64,000 nucleotides of DNA from Listeria welshimeri serovar 6b str. SLCC5334 (GCF_000060285.1 NC_008555.1:2046001-2110000); one strand, 5' to 3'. Numbered from the stretch's first letter, positions 1 to 8,648 are shown. Numbers and translations are program-made. Notes: a model not told the origin generated them from the letters alone.

Positions 1-288
1 CGCACCGATATTGATAACCATGTCCACTTCTTTTGCGCCGTTTTGAATGGCATCTTTCACTTCAAAGGCTTTTACTTCTGGTGTATTTGCTCCAAGTGGG
101 AAACCGATAACGGTACATACAACAGACTCTGCTCCAGCAAGTTGTTCTGCGGATAATTTTACCCAAGTTGGATTAACACAAACGGAAGCAAAACCGTATT
201 CTCTTGCTTCTTTTGTTAGTGTTAAAATTTGTTCTTTCGTTGTGTCTGGTTTTAAAGCAGTATGGTCGATCATTTTGGCAATTGTCAT
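1..288 (-). CDS. deoC: Deoxyribose-phosphate aldolase, N-terminal 96 residues (cut by window edge)
   Basis: The reverse strand reads an open frame from ATG at 288 to the window edge, preceded by an AGGAGT-type ribosome binding site. The product starts [14 protein letters not shown] and contains VCVNPTWV and [10 protein letters not shown], hallmark stretches of class I DeoC aldolases; these split deoxyribose 5-phosphate into glyceraldehyde 3-phosphate and acetaldehyde. The catalytic lysines lie beyond the edge and cannot be checked. It lies directly downstream of deoR in the same direction and has its own promoter in the 62-base gap, as expected for a DeoR-controlled nucleoside catabolism operon. 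Confidence 0.95.
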   Translation of the reverse strand, partial: MTIAKMIDHTALKPDTTKEQILTLTKEAREYGFASVCVNPTWVKLSAEQLAGAESVVCTVIGFPLGANTPEVKAFEVKDAIQNGAKEVDMVINIGA

Positions 289-321
289 TTTAAAAACTCC
301 TTTAAAATTGGATTTGGTTTC

Positions 322-350
322 ATCATATCGTACTACAGAACATTTGTAAA
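322..350 (-). promoter_or_regulatory. Sigma-A promoter of deoC
   Basis: On the minus strand TTTACA (345-350) and TATGAT (322-327) are separated by exactly 17 bases, 34 bases ahead of the deoC start. The -35 box abuts the deoR stop codon, so deoC can be transcribed independently of readthrough from deoR. Confidence 0.75.
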
Positions 351-1298
351 CTAATTGCTGAAATTTTGTTCAAGTAGTTGTTTGGCCGTAAATTGGTCGG
401 TAATAAAATGATTAGCATAACCACCCCGAAGCGCACCATGAATCGCTTTTATTTTTCGTTCTCCCCCTGCGACAAGAATGGTTGTTTCTTTTTGCTTTAA
501 ATCTTCTAAGTCAATACCGATAGTGCGTTCATCCATTTTATGGTCAGCAATTTCACCGTCAATCGTAAAAAAGCGCGAACAGATATCGCCGACTGCTTTT
601 TCTTTTAAACGTAATTTTTCTTCATTCGAAAAATATCCTAGGCGGAAAAGTAATGCTTCGTCGCGTACAGTTCCAACTGTAAAAATGGCAATATTGGCTT
701 TCTTACCGAGTTCGATAATGTTTTTTATGTGACGATCCGCTTCCACCATTTGTTTCGCAAGTGGATTATCAAGAATTACAGGAAGCGGAAGTGATACGGG
801 TGCTGTGTCAAAGGCTGCACCAAATAACGCTAGTGTTTCGGCAGCATAGGTATTCACATCTGAATGACTAACGCCACCTTTTAACTGAACTACTTTTATT
901 TCTGTTTTTAATGGGGAAAGCTTTTGGGCAATTTTGTACATGGTTGTTCCCCAACTAACACCAAGAATATCGCCATCACAAATAATTTCTTCTACATATT
1001 CAGCTGCACTTTGGCTAATTTGCTTGGAAATTTCGCTATAATCATTGGTTTGGCTGAAGGTGACTGTTACATTTTTCAATTGATATTTTTCTTTTAGAGC
1101 AATTGCTAGTTCCGTAAGGTTGGAAAATGGATCCTGGACTTCTATTTTGACATATCCTTTTGTTTTCGCGTTTTGGAGCAATCTGGATACTGTTGGTCGT
1201 GAAACGCCTAAACGAGTTGCAATTTCTTGTTGACTGAAATCAGACTGATAATAAAGCTTTGCAACTTCTACACTAAGCTGTTCTTTTTGTTTGTCCAT
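351..1298 (-). CDS. deoR: DeoR, SorC-family deoxyribonucleoside regulator
   Basis: A 315-residue SorC-family repressor. Residues about 15-60 form a helix-turn-helix ([21 protein letters not shown]). The rest is the sugar-phosphate-binding domain, with [18 protein letters not shown], and a C-terminal [19 protein letters not shown] stretch typical of the family. B. subtilis DeoR has the same architecture and length and is released from DNA by deoxyribose 5-phosphate. The gene lies just upstream of deoC, which carries a separate promoter and a candidate operator. The start ATG at 1298 has a good ribosome binding site (GGAGGGATGAA). I see only a weak -10 (TATACT, near 1326) for its own promoter. 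Confidence 0.9.
   Translation of the reverse strand: MDKQKEQLSVEVAKLYYQSDFSQQEIATRLGVSRPTVSRLLQNAKTKGYVKIEVQDPFSNLTELAIALKEKYQLKNVTVTFSQTNDYSEISKQISQSAAEYVEEIICDGDILGVSWGTTMYKIAQKLSPLKTEIKVVQLKGGVSHSDVNTYAAETLALFGAAFDTAPVSLPLPVILDNPLAKQMVEADRHIKNIIELGKKANIAIFTVGTVRDEALLFRLGYFSNEEKLRLKEKAVGDICSRFFTIDGEIADHKMDERTIGIDLEDLKQKETTILVAGGERKIKAIHGALRGGYANHFITDQFTAKQLLEQNFSN
357..374. promoter_or_regulatory. Candidate DeoR operator upstream of the deoC promoter
   Basis: An imperfect palindrome reading TTGAACAAAATTTCA on the minus strand sits just upstream of the deoC -35 box, inside the last codons of deoR. It resembles the palindrome I recall for Bacillus subtilis DeoR upstream of its dra promoter, at a similar distance. 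The assignment rests on that recollection and on the position. Confidence 0.5.
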
Positions 1299-1362
1299 TT
1301 CATCCCTCCATCTTTTTCTTTTTAGTATAACGTAAGATCAGTAAGAGTTCGAGAGGTAATAG

Positions 1363-1390
1363 AAAAAAGGCAGCCGCGGCTGCCTTTTTT
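1363..1390 (-). terminator. Rho-independent terminator of the PTS operon
   Basis: A perfect inverted repeat GGCAGCCG/CGGCTGCC (1369-1384) is flanked by six A and six T, so it can work in both directions. It lies immediately after the EIIA stop codon and closes the operon 7486-1391. Confidence 0.9.
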
Positions 1391-1807
1391 CTAAAAATCT
1401 TCTTCTATTTCTTCCACTGGCATCGCATACTCATAAATTCCTAAACGGCCAGTTTCCGCAACTTGACTCGCGAGATCTTTTAAAGTTAACATTTCTCGAC
1501 TAAGGAATGCTTCAAGTAGTAGCGGGATATTCACACCTGCTAAAAGCTCTACTTCCGTAAAATTTTCAAGTAATCTGACTAGCACATTAAATGGAGTTCC
1601 GCCTTTTAAATCAGTAAGAAATAAAACGCCCTCTGTCACATCAAGCTTAGCTAATTCCGCTACTATCTTTCCCTGTAAATTCTCCGCAGATTCATTCACT
1701 TCAAATGGGACAAAACTAGTATTTTCTTGTTTTCCGCATATCATTTCAGCAGATTGAATGAGTTCTTTTGCGGCATTTCCATGAGTACAAACAAAAATTG
1801 CTTTCAT
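1391..1807 (-). CDS. PTS mannose-family EIIA component
   Basis: 138 residues of the fructose/mannose EIIA fold. His9 in CTHG is the expected phosphorylation site, followed by the family motif FLTDLKGGTPFN around residues 64-75. The protein accepts phosphate from HPr and passes it to EIIB. It is the last gene of the operon, 16 bases after the upstream SIS gene and directly before the terminator. Free-standing EIIA with separate IIB, IIC and IID genes is the usual arrangement for this PTS family. The substrate cannot be told from this subunit. Confidence 0.9.
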   Translation of the reverse strand: MKAIFVCTHGNAAKELIQSAEMICGKQENTSFVPFEVNESAENLQGKIVAELAKLDVTEGVLFLTDLKGGTPFNVLVRLLENFTEVELLAGVNIPLLLEAFLSREMLTLKDLASQVAETGRLGIYEYAMPVEEIEEDF

Positions 1808-1823
1808 TTTCCAAACCGCCTTT

Positions 1824-2819
1824 TTAATAGTCTAGCTGACGATAATATCTTCTAATTTCCATTGGATGGCAGTTGATTTTTTCGATATGAACATCAATTC
1901 GATTATTTACTGCATGAATAATAAACGGTGATAATGCACCTCTGAATTTAGTGGAAATCCCTGGCATATCGTAATCTTTTGCGTCAATAACTGTATAATT
2001 ACCACAAATTTGCGGAATGAAGTTGACTACACGTTCACTTAAAGCGCGTTGACTATCTTCTGTAACATAAATAGTGACTGGCGTATCGCGTTCCACAATT
2101 TCAAACATCCCATGGAAAAATTCGTGTGACTCAATAGATTTCGTTTTAATCCAGTGTTGTTCTTCCCAGTAACACATTGCGTAAGAATAGGTTGCACCCC
2201 ATTGATTACCTGCACCAACAAAATAATGAATCTCATCTTGATGATGTTTTAGAGCGAATTCTTGACCGAATTTATCCGCTGCTTTCTCCACTTCTACAAT
2301 TCCTTGTGCAAAATGCTGATCCATTTCATTATAAAATTCATCATACTCATCAAATTCACCAGCGAGATACATGAAACGATCTGCCACCATAAAGAATTTT
2401 AATTGTTCATTTAATGGATAGGAAATTAAGTGGTCAACTAAAGTAGCAAGTTCTGCTTCTGCTTTGTCGATAAAACCAAAGACAGTAGCTCCTATTTCAT
2501 TACATTTTTTTACAGCATCCACTACTTCTTCCGTACTACCAGTAACAGATGAAATCACTACCAGCGTATCTTTTGTGACACGTTTATTACCAGTTGTTAA
2601 AAAAACAGCCGCATTTTCATAAAATGTTTCGAGTGCCGTTTTTTCTTTCATATGCACCACAGCTTGCATTGCGGATGCGTATGTCCCGCCAATTCCAAGC
2701 CAACAAATGTTACTAAAACCACGTTCATGAATTTGGTCTACAACTTCATTTATTTGTGGGCGTAATTTTAGCGCCCCTTCCATGTTTTCTTTTACTTTTT
2801 GTTCATCAAATTTAAGCAC
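1824..2819 (-). CDS. SIS-domain sugar-phosphate deglycase, FrlB-like
   Basis: 331 residues with two SIS domains (first GIGGTYASA near residue 43, then VGAGNQWGATYSYA near residue 200). The segment ESHEFFHGMFEIVERDTP and the ending RRYYRQLDY align by eye with fructoselysine-6-phosphate deglycase FrlB, which has ESGEFRHGPLEIVE and RRYYGGLVEY. This includes the Glu and His that act in FrlB/FraB-type enzymes. Those enzymes split a phosphorylated Amadori compound into glucose 6-phosphate and the free amine. Older annotations call this gene an opine catabolism protein. The family call is strong; the exact substrate is inference from a PTS operon that also carries a second SIS enzyme. Confidence 0.75.
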   Translation of the reverse strand: MLKFDEQKVKENMEGALKLRPQINEVVDQIHERGFSNICWLGIGGTYASAMQAVVHMKEKTALETFYENAAVFLTTGNKRVTKDTLVVISSVTGSTEEVVDAVKKCNEIGATVFGFIDKAEAELATLVDHLISYPLNEQLKFFMVADRFMYLAGEFDEYDEFYNEMDQHFAQGIVEVEKAADKFGQEFALKHHQDEIHYFVGAGNQWGATYSYAMCYWEEQHWIKTKSIESHEFFHGMFEIVERDTPVTIYVTEDSQRALSERVVNFIPQICGNYTVIDAKDYDMPGISTKFRGALSPFIIHAVNNRIDVHIEKINCHPMEIRRYYRQLDY

Positions 2820-2841
2820 TTTACATTCCTACTTTCTTTTA

Positions 2842-3906
2842 TTAAATTTTTGATTTTGTTATTTGATCAAATTCAGGAAAAGCTGATGTTTCTAAATTAA
2901 TTCCTTTTTTCTTGGAAATTTGAAAGGACAATAAATGTACCGGGATAGTCATATACAGTGGTGTTAATAGTTCATCTGTTGCTAAACCAAGCAATAAATC
3001 ATCCTCACTTTCACCACCTGTGTCTGCATACATAGTTCGGATATTTTTTACATGTCCTTTTAAAAATTGTTTCAGTTTATCTGCGCGGTTTTCTAATAAT
3101 CCTTGTGGTTCGATGAAGATAATGTAATCTTGCTCGGACAGCCCGATATAAGGACCATGCATATACTCTTCTAGTTCTTTCCCGAAAGCTGTAATTCGGA
3201 TGGTTTCCGTTACTTTTGTTTCTCCTTCACGAGCAACACCATAAGCCGCACCATAACCAATGAAGAAAATTCGTTCCGCTTCTAATAATTCATCTGTATG
3301 CGTTTCGACCCAGTTCGCCCCTTTTTCAATAACTTTTGTTAAATGTGCTGTGATTTTCTCTAACTCAGAAATATCTGCGTGATAGTCATCTTCTGAAATT
3401 TTTGCTTGTAAAAGAGCTATTTCAAGCGCTAATAGATTTAGCACTAATATGGTAGCACTATAACCAAGAGTGACGTAGGGCATTTCTTCTATCCCCATTC
3501 CAAGGTTGATTGTTCGGCTTCCTTCTTTCGCAATTGGACTATTCGAATCGCTTGTTAAAGTAAACACCGTGCCGCCTTGTCGTTCAATCTCTTTTACAAG
3601 ATGAATAGTGGAATAACTGTGTCCGCCTTGAGAAATCGCAATATATAAGATATTTTTATTTAAATGGAGCATGTAATTAGCTGATACGGACGGTTCTTCT
3701 ACATATACTGGAATAGCTAATTTGGCTGACATATAAAGTTGTGCTGCAAATGCTGCATTGGAACTTGAACCAGTTGCAAAAATCACAACTGCTTGATAAT
3801 CAGCATGTTTCATTTCAATTAGTTCTTTTAAAAGATTTTTGCGGTTTTGGATAATACTTTCATAAACAGCTTGTTCCGACCGGATATAATAATCCATATT
3901 TTTCAT
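2842..3906 (-). CDS. SIS-domain sugar isomerase/deglycase, GlmS-like without glutaminase domain
   Basis: 354 residues made only of two SIS modules: FATGSSSNAAFAAQLYM near residue 45, ISQGGHSYST near residue 93, GYGAAYGVAREGETKVTETIR near residue 217 and EEYMHGPYIG. The layout matches the isomerase half of glucosamine-6-phosphate synthase, but the N-terminal glutamine amidotransferase domain is absent. GfrE-type glucoselysine-6-phosphate deglycases look the same. It is second of the two SIS genes in the PTS operon, 12 bases after the IID gene. A pair of SIS deglycases with a mannose-type PTS is also what the Salmonella gfr operon has, so a role on a phosphorylated glycated amine is the best guess. 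Confidence 0.7.
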   Translation of the reverse strand: MKNMDYYIRSEQAVYESIIQNRKNLLKELIEMKHADYQAVVIFATGSSSNAAFAAQLYMSAKLAIPVYVEEPSVSANYMLHLNKNILYIAISQGGHSYSTIHLVKEIERQGGTVFTLTSDSNSPIAKEGSRTINLGMGIEEMPYVTLGYSATILVLNLLALEIALLQAKISEDDYHADISELEKITAHLTKVIEKGANWVETHTDELLEAERIFFIGYGAAYGVAREGETKVTETIRITAFGKELEEYMHGPYIGLSEQDYIIFIEPQGLLENRADKLKQFLKGHVKNIRTMYADTGGESEDDLLLGLATDELLTPLYMTIPVHLLSFQISKKKGINLETSAFPEFDQITKSKI

Positions 3907-3918
3907 ATTCTCACCTAC

Positions 3919-4740
3919 TTATTTTAATAATCCTGTAAATGCACCTAGAATTCCGATTCCTGCTATTAAGAGTAAAATCCAGTGTGCTTTAAGCCCTTTT
4001 TTATCTAACCAGAAAATAAAGAATGTAAAACCTAATGCTAAAATCCCAGGAACAATTCCATCAAAAATACTTTGTATAGTTACTGCTTCATCTCCTGAGC
4101 CAAATTTCATAGGCATATTGATGGTTACCATGGTAGCAACCATCGCTCCCACTACTCCAAGACCAATGATAGAAGCACCGTATGATAATTTATCCATAAG
4201 ACCGGTTTTTTGAATTTTTTCAATAAAATTAGCTCCGATGTTATAACCGATAAATAATCCATAATAACGAGTCAGAATAGCTGGAATATTGAAAATAAGA
4301 AGGAATAAAATTGGCCCTAAAATATTTCCTTGTAGTGCAAGAGAAGTCCCTATACCTGTGGCAATTACACGCAATGTTCCCCAGAAAAACGAATCCCCTA
4401 TTCCACTTAAAGGTCCCATTAAAGCCACTTTTATATTGTTGATAGAGTCTGTGTCAAAATCATTATCTTTCGCTGATTGTTCCTCCATTGCAATCGATAT
4501 CCCTAGTGGAAAAGTGGACAACCAAGGAGTTACATTATAAAATTCTAAATGCCTTTGATAAGAAGAAATTCGTTTATCTTTATCATTTTTAAAAATTTTA
4601 TTAAGTGCTGGTAACATTGAGAAGCCGTAACCCATATTGGATTGTCGTTCATAGTTCCATGACCATTCCATTGTGAATGAACGCCAGAAAACTTTCATTA
4701 AATCTTTTTTTGTTAGTACATCAGAATTCTTCATCTTCAT
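3919..4740 (-). CDS. PTS mannose-family EIID component
   Basis: 273 residues from the chosen ATG at 4740; a longer frame to 4818 would run far into the IIC gene. A GAGGGGGG ribosome binding site lies 8-9 bases ahead of 4740. The sequence shows the EIID signature: an N-terminal soluble part (WSWNYERQSNMGYGFSML, PWLSTFPLGISIAMEE), the conserved ALMGPLSGIGDSFFWGT, and membrane segments near the C-terminus (VVGAMVATMVTINMPM, IFWLDKKGLKAHWILLLI). With IIC it forms the membrane channel. Its start overlaps the IIC stop by 20 bases, suggesting translational coupling. Confidence 0.92.
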   Translation of the reverse strand: MKMKNSDVLTKKDLMKVFWRSFTMEWSWNYERQSNMGYGFSMLPALNKIFKNDKDKRISSYQRHLEFYNVTPWLSTFPLGISIAMEEQSAKDNDFDTDSINNIKVALMGPLSGIGDSFFWGTLRVIATGIGTSLALQGNILGPILFLLIFNIPAILTRYYGLFIGYNIGANFIEKIQKTGLMDKLSYGASIIGLGVVGAMVATMVTINMPMKFGSGDEAVTIQSIFDGIVPGILALGFTFFIFWLDKKGLKAHWILLLIAGIGILGAFTGLLK

Positions 4741-5539
4741 AATTAATGCCCCCCTCATTCGCAAGCGCTGGCTCTGTATTATTTTTTGTTGGTCCGTTAT
4801 CATTTTTAAGTGTCGCATAACCAGTTAAAATTAGCGCTAAGCATGCTCCAAAAATGGCTACTCCGGTCACAGGTACTTTTAAGTAAACAGCTAAAGCAAA
4901 GCCAAATACGAAAAATACTGCATTCTTTTTGTTGACCATTAACTTAAGTAATAAAGCAAAACCATAAGCTGGTAGTAAGCCTGTAGCAATACCTAAACCT
5001 GCAATAACAAATGCTGGAATGGCATCAAGTACATTTTGAATAACTGGGCTTCCAACTAAATAAGATGTAGCAACGATGATACCAATTGGCAAGTTAATAG
5101 ATAAAAATCCACCTAACAATTGCATTCGACTTATCCCTCTTGAATTTCCCTCAAGTGCATATTTATCTGCTTTATGGACAAAATAAGGTAGTACAAAAAT
5201 AAAGCATAAGTTTTTAACAACTAGCACTAATGACGCTATCGGAATTCCAAGCGCTAATGCTACTGCTGTACTTTCTCCAGTTGCAATGGCAAACGCCGTT
5301 CCTAAAATACTACCTGAAATAATTTCAGGTGGAATAGACGCACCAATCGAAAACGATCCTACAAATGCTAATTCTAAAGTGGCGCCCATAACAATCCCCA
5401 TTTGCACATCACCCATAATTAATCCAGCGAGTGTACATGTAACAAGTGGTCTTGACAGCATTGATGAGCCAAATAAATATTCTCCATTTGCTAGCATTGC
5501 TGCAAGTGCAAGCAAAATTGCAGTTCCCAACTGTTCCAT
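4721..5539 (-). CDS. PTS mannose-family EIIC component
   Basis: 272 residues, strongly hydrophobic with about seven membrane segments. It has the EIIC(Man) features GEYLFGSSMLSRPLVTCTLAGLIMGDVQMGIVMGATLELAFVG near the N-terminus and SIGASIPPEIISGSILGTAFA. It forms the sugar-conducting membrane part with EIID. The C-terminal tail is charged and ends NYEDEEF. It follows the EIIB gene by 24 bases and overlaps the EIID start. Confidence 0.92.
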   Translation of the reverse strand: MEQLGTAILLALAAMLANGEYLFGSSMLSRPLVTCTLAGLIMGDVQMGIVMGATLELAFVGSFSIGASIPPEIISGSILGTAFAIATGESTAVALALGIPIASLVLVVKNLCFIFVLPYFVHKADKYALEGNSRGISRMQLLGGFLSINLPIGIIVATSYLVGSPVIQNVLDAIPAFVIAGLGIATGLLPAYGFALLLKLMVNKKNAVFFVFGFALAVYLKVPVTGVAIFGACLALILTGYATLKNDNGPTKNNTEPALANEGGINYEDEEF

Positions 5540-5563
5540 AATCTTATCCCTTCTTCCCTTTTT

Positions 5564-6031
5564 TTATGCTTCAAAAGTTACTTTTTTCTCGTTTGGTACT
5601 TGTTGCATGAAGACATCTACGTTTTGCGTTTGAAGTGCAGTTAATTTTTCTACTTCCTCTGGTGTTAAGTTAACAGCTTTCGAAAAATTAGCAGTTCCTT
5701 CTCTTTGTTTCGTTCCGCCTAAATTTAACATCGGGATTTTTCCATTAGTACCAATTATTAACTTGTAAGCGTCTTCAACTGATTCTACAACAACAAGTAA
5801 GTTATACTTATCTGTAACTCCCGAATTAATGGAATCAATGCTTTCATCAATACTCTTCATAACTAATTTTGCCGCCTCAGGTTTAGCTAGACGGATGGCA
5901 GACTTACGAAAATCATCCGCTGCTACCCCATCGTTAGCAACTAAAATTGTATTTACATCTAATGCGTTGAACCAAGATACTGCTACTTGTCCATGCAACA
6001 AACGGTGGTCTACTCTTAGAAATTGAATCAT
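5564..6031 (-). CDS. PTS mannose-family EIIB component
   Basis: 155 residues from ATG at 6031, chosen because AAGGAGG lies 8 bases upstream and because the product then begins MIQFLRVDHRLLHGQV, the classical EIIB start. His13 in LLHGQV is the expected phosphorylation site. The longer frame (to 6064) would overlap the regulator gene. The protein transfers phosphate from EIIA to the incoming sugar. First PTS gene of the operon, directly after the second GntR regulator. Confidence 0.92.
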   Translation of the reverse strand: MIQFLRVDHRLLHGQVAVSWFNALDVNTILVANDGVAADDFRKSAIRLAKPEAAKLVMKSIDESIDSINSGVTDKYNLLVVVESVEDAYKLIIGTNGKIPMLNLGGTKQREGTANFSKAVNLTPEEVEKLTALQTQNVDVFMQQVPNEKKVTFEA

Positions 6032-6050
6032 TTTTTCTTCCTCCTTATTA

Positions 6051-6752
6051 TTAGTTAAAATCAACTACATATTTGGTTGATTCAGCATCTTCATAATGAT
6101 ATTGGATGGCAATAGGCACATCATTTTCTGCATAAAATATACTGCTTAATTTAAAAACAGGATCATTTTCCTTTAAATGCATATTTTTGATTTGCTCATT
6201 TCCAGCTAAAATAAGTTGAAGTTCCTGCTCAAGCTCAAATAATTTATATTTACCTGAATTAACAAGCTCAATAATATTGATAATCTGAAAATCCTTCGCT
6301 TGTAAATCAGGATATAAACTCAAAGGTAAAATTAAGCGATCTAGTGTGACACCATGTTCACTCTTTTGAACAAACTTGATAGAGTAAACAAGTTCGTTTT
6401 CTTTCATCCCAAACTTTTCTGCGTAAAATTTTCCTGCTTTACGAACATAAAAATCTTTTATTTCTTTTTTTAGATTTTCATTGGTATCATTTTTCATAAC
6501 ACCTGTCATTTCTAAAATATTCTGTGCGGTTAATTTTGGTTGCACGTATAATCCCACACCGTTTTTGCGGACAACTAAACCTTCATCAACTAATAAATCT
6601 ACAGCGCGGCGAATCGTTGTTCGGCTACTTGAATAAATTTCCTGTAAGGCTGTTTCGTTCGGCATTAACATTCCCGTTTTATATTCATCACGATTAATAC
6701 TATCTTTTATTTCTGAAGCAATTACTTCAAAAAGCGGTTTTTTAGTCCCCAT
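6051..6752 (-). CDS. GntR/HutC-family regulator with UTRA domain
   Basis: 233 residues. Residues about 10-72 are a GntR winged helix (MLMPNETALQEIYSSSRTTIRRAVDLLVDEGLVVRKNGVGLYV). Residues about 95-230 are a UTRA effector domain (VYSIKFVQKSEHGVTLDRLILPL and DPVFKLSSIFYAENDVPIAIQYHYED). UTRA domains usually bind a sugar phosphate or amine related to the pathway. The gene lies 2 bases after another GntR/UTRA gene and 19 bases before EIIB, so both regulators are co-transcribed with the PTS and probably control it. Confidence 0.88.
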   Translation of the reverse strand: MGTKKPLFEVIASEIKDSINRDEYKTGMLMPNETALQEIYSSSRTTIRRAVDLLVDEGLVVRKNGVGLYVQPKLTAQNILEMTGVMKNDTNENLKKEIKDFYVRKAGKFYAEKFGMKENELVYSIKFVQKSEHGVTLDRLILPLSLYPDLQAKDFQIINIIELVNSGKYKLFELEQELQLILAGNEQIKNMHLKENDPVFKLSSIFYAENDVPIAIQYHYEDAESTKYVVDFN

Positions 6753-6754
6753 TT

Positions 6755-7486
6755 TTATTCATCCTCCAAGTAATCAAATATATTTTTTGCGTTGATTTTA
6801 TATTTGATTTGATTACCAATTAGATATTGTTTACTGTACTCAAACGGTTCATCATTTTGATCAAAAGCTTTACTAACCACTTCAAAAAGAGGAGTATTTA
6901 GAGGTATTTTTAAGGCTTCTGTTAATTTTTCATTCGCTGAAACAAATCGCAATTCTTCTCGTCCATAAGTTGGATTAATTCCAAACTCATCCTCTAAGAC
7001 GCTATAAAGAGATGTATTATTTAAATCTATATTTTCAATTCCTGCAAATCTTGCACTATCTACATAAGAAACTTCATAGGAGAATGGCTTTCCATCTATA
7101 ATTCTGCGCCGTACTAATTTAAACAGAGGTCTATTTATAGCTAGTTCTAAAAATTGGTTTACTTCTTCCACGCCATCCACTATTTTTTGTGATAATACCT
7201 CAACCACTTGATCTCCTGGTAATTGACTACTCATGGAGTTCATTTTTAAGATATTAATGGTTTGCTTTTGGTTAATTTCGATTCCTTTACGGCTTCTTTT
7301 TTGAATAACAGCTTCTTTCTCAAGCGTATCAAGAGATCTTCTAAGTGTTGTTCTACTAACCCCTAATTCTGTTTCAAGCATTCTTTCTGATGGAAAACCG
7401 GTTTCGCCTTCTGCTATCTTTTCTTCGATGAGCTGTCTTAACAATTCTTCACTCTGAACAGCTGGCGATAGGTCTTTATATTCCAT
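6755..7486 (-). CDS. GntR/HutC-family regulator with UTRA domain, first gene of PTS operon
   Basis: 243 residues, same architecture as its neighbour but clearly divergent from it: winged helix at about 15-70 (FPSERMLETELGVSRTTLRRSLDTLEKEAVIQKRSRKGIEI) and UTRA domain at about 95-240 (RPLFKLVRRRIIDGKPFSYEVSYVD, TPLFEVVSKAFDQNDEPFEYSKQYLIG). It is transcribed first from the promoter at 7564-7592, making autoregulation likely. Tandem GntR regulators at the head of one operon suggest two effectors or a heteromeric repressor, but nothing in the sequence decides which. Confidence 0.88.
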   Translation of the reverse strand: MEYKDLSPAVQSEELLRQLIEEKIAEGETGFPSERMLETELGVSRTTLRRSLDTLEKEAVIQKRSRKGIEINQKQTINILKMNSMSSQLPGDQVVEVLSQKIVDGVEEVNQFLELAINRPLFKLVRRRIIDGKPFSYEVSYVDSARFAGIENIDLNNTSLYSVLEDEFGINPTYGREELRFVSANEKLTEALKIPLNTPLFEVVSKAFDQNDEPFEYSKQYLIGNQIKYKINAKNIFDYLEDE

Positions 7487-7563
7487 ACTCCCACCTCTTT
7501 TCTCATATCATCTATTCTTACTTCTAAAAAGATATAGCTTTAACTACTTTTAATACCAACTTC

Positions 7564-7592
7564 ATTGTAAACGGTTGCAATTTATTTGTCAA
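7564..7592 (-). promoter_or_regulatory. Sigma-A promoter of the PTS operon with overlapping cre site
   Basis: On the minus strand TTGACA (7587-7592) and TACAAT (7564-7569) are 17 bases apart. The 16-mer TTGCAACCGTTTACAA (minus strand, 7565-7580) matches the cre consensus WTGNNARCGNWWWCAW except for one base and covers the -10 box, so CcpA binding would block RNA polymerase. The 5' leader to the first GntR gene is about 70 bases. Confidence 0.8.
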
Positions 7593-7604
7593 TAGCTTTT
7601 TAAT

Positions 7605-7645
7605 ATAAAAAAAGTATGAATTAGATTTATAACTAATTCATACTC
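7605..7645 (-). terminator. Terminator of the aldo/keto reductase gene
   Basis: A 12-base perfect stem AGTATGAATTAG/CTAATTCATACT (7613-7624 and 7633-7644), with an 8-base loop, is followed on the minus strand by a run of T. It lies right after the reductase stop codon and insulates the PTS promoter. Confidence 0.88.
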
Positions 7646-7652
7646 TGTATTA

Positions 7653-8648
7653 TTATTTAGTTGTAGGTAGCGCACCAACGACTGGATGCGGAATATATAA
7701 CTCTTCTAAATAAGTAATTTCTGCGGCTGTTAATTTTATATCAAGAGCCCCGACCGCACTTTCCAAATGACTTTCTTTTTGTGCACCAATAATTGGGGAA
7801 GTGATTTCTTCCTTATTTAACAACCAAGCGAGTGCAATTTTATCTCGTGACACGTGATGCGTTTCAGCAAGTTCAGCTACACGTTCGATAATAGCTTGAT
7901 CGGAATTCATCATTCCATCATATTTTGATTTTTGAATTGAGTCTGTTTCAGAACGATAAGTAGTTTCCGAAAAATCGCGGGTTAGTCTGCCTGATGCTAG
8001 CGGACTATATGGTGTAATAGCGATTTTTTCATCACGACAAAATGGAATCATCTCTCTTTCTTCTTCACGATAAATCATGTTGTAGTGATTCTGCATGGAA
8101 ACAAATTTTGTCCATCCATTTTTTTCTGCAACTCTCTGTGCTTTTTGGAACTGCCAAGCATACATTGCGCTCGCACCAATGTAGCGCGCTTTACCCGATT
8201 TAACAACATCATGTAAAGCTTCCATCGTTTCTTCAATCGGTGTGTTTTCATCAAAACGATGAATAATATATAAATCAACATAATCAGTTTCTAATCGTTT
8301 TAAACTATAATCAATTTCACTTAAAATTGTTTTTCTGGATAAACCACCGCTATTCGGGCGGTCTGGGCGCATCGTTTGATGGACTTTTGTTGCTAAGACC
8401 ACATCATCTCGGTTAGCATAATCTTTGATTGCACGCCCAACTATTTTTTCACTTTCGCCATAAGAATAAATATTGGCTGTATCAAAGAAGTTAATGCCCA
8501 AATCAAGTGCTTTTTTAATAATCGGCCGACTATTCGCCTCGTCCAATACCCATTTATGAACCCATTTGTCTTTATCACCAAACCCCATTGTTCCTAAACA
8601 GATTTTCGAAACATCCATTCCCGTATTACCAAATTTAACATATTCCAT
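7653..8648 (-). CDS. Aldo/keto reductase
   Basis: 331-residue NADPH-type AKR barrel. The catalytic tetrad is visible as Asp56 (FFDTANIYSYGESE), Tyr61, Lys88 (VLATKVH) and His130 (YIIHRFD). Cofactor-binding stretches at YSPLASGRLTR and IIGAQKESHLESAVGALDI follow. The substrate is not recognisable. It is monocistronic: a terminator precedes it (8725-8759), another follows, and its promoter carries a MerR-type operator. That points to induction by an electrophile, aldehyde or similar stress rather than to the neighbouring sugar operons. The start has a good AGGAGGG site. Confidence 0.9.
   Translation of the reverse strand: MEYVKFGNTGMDVSKICLGTMGFGDKDKWVHKWVLDEANSRPIIKKALDLGINFFDTANIYSYGESEKIVGRAIKDYANRDDVVLATKVHQTMRPDRPNSGGLSRKTILSEIDYSLKRLETDYVDLYIIHRFDENTPIEETMEALHDVVKSGKARYIGASAMYAWQFQKAQRVAEKNGWTKFVSMQNHYNMIYREEEREMIPFCRDEKIAITPYSPLASGRLTRDFSETTYRSETDSIQKSKYDGMMNSDQAIIERVAELAETHHVSRDKIALAWLLNKEEITSPIIGAQKESHLESAVGALDIKLTAAEITYLEELYIPHPVVGALPTTK

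Noticed and set aside
47-349. Plus-strand 100-residue frame at the window start
   Set aside because: Antisense to deoC and its promoter; deoC on the other strand has clear family motifs.
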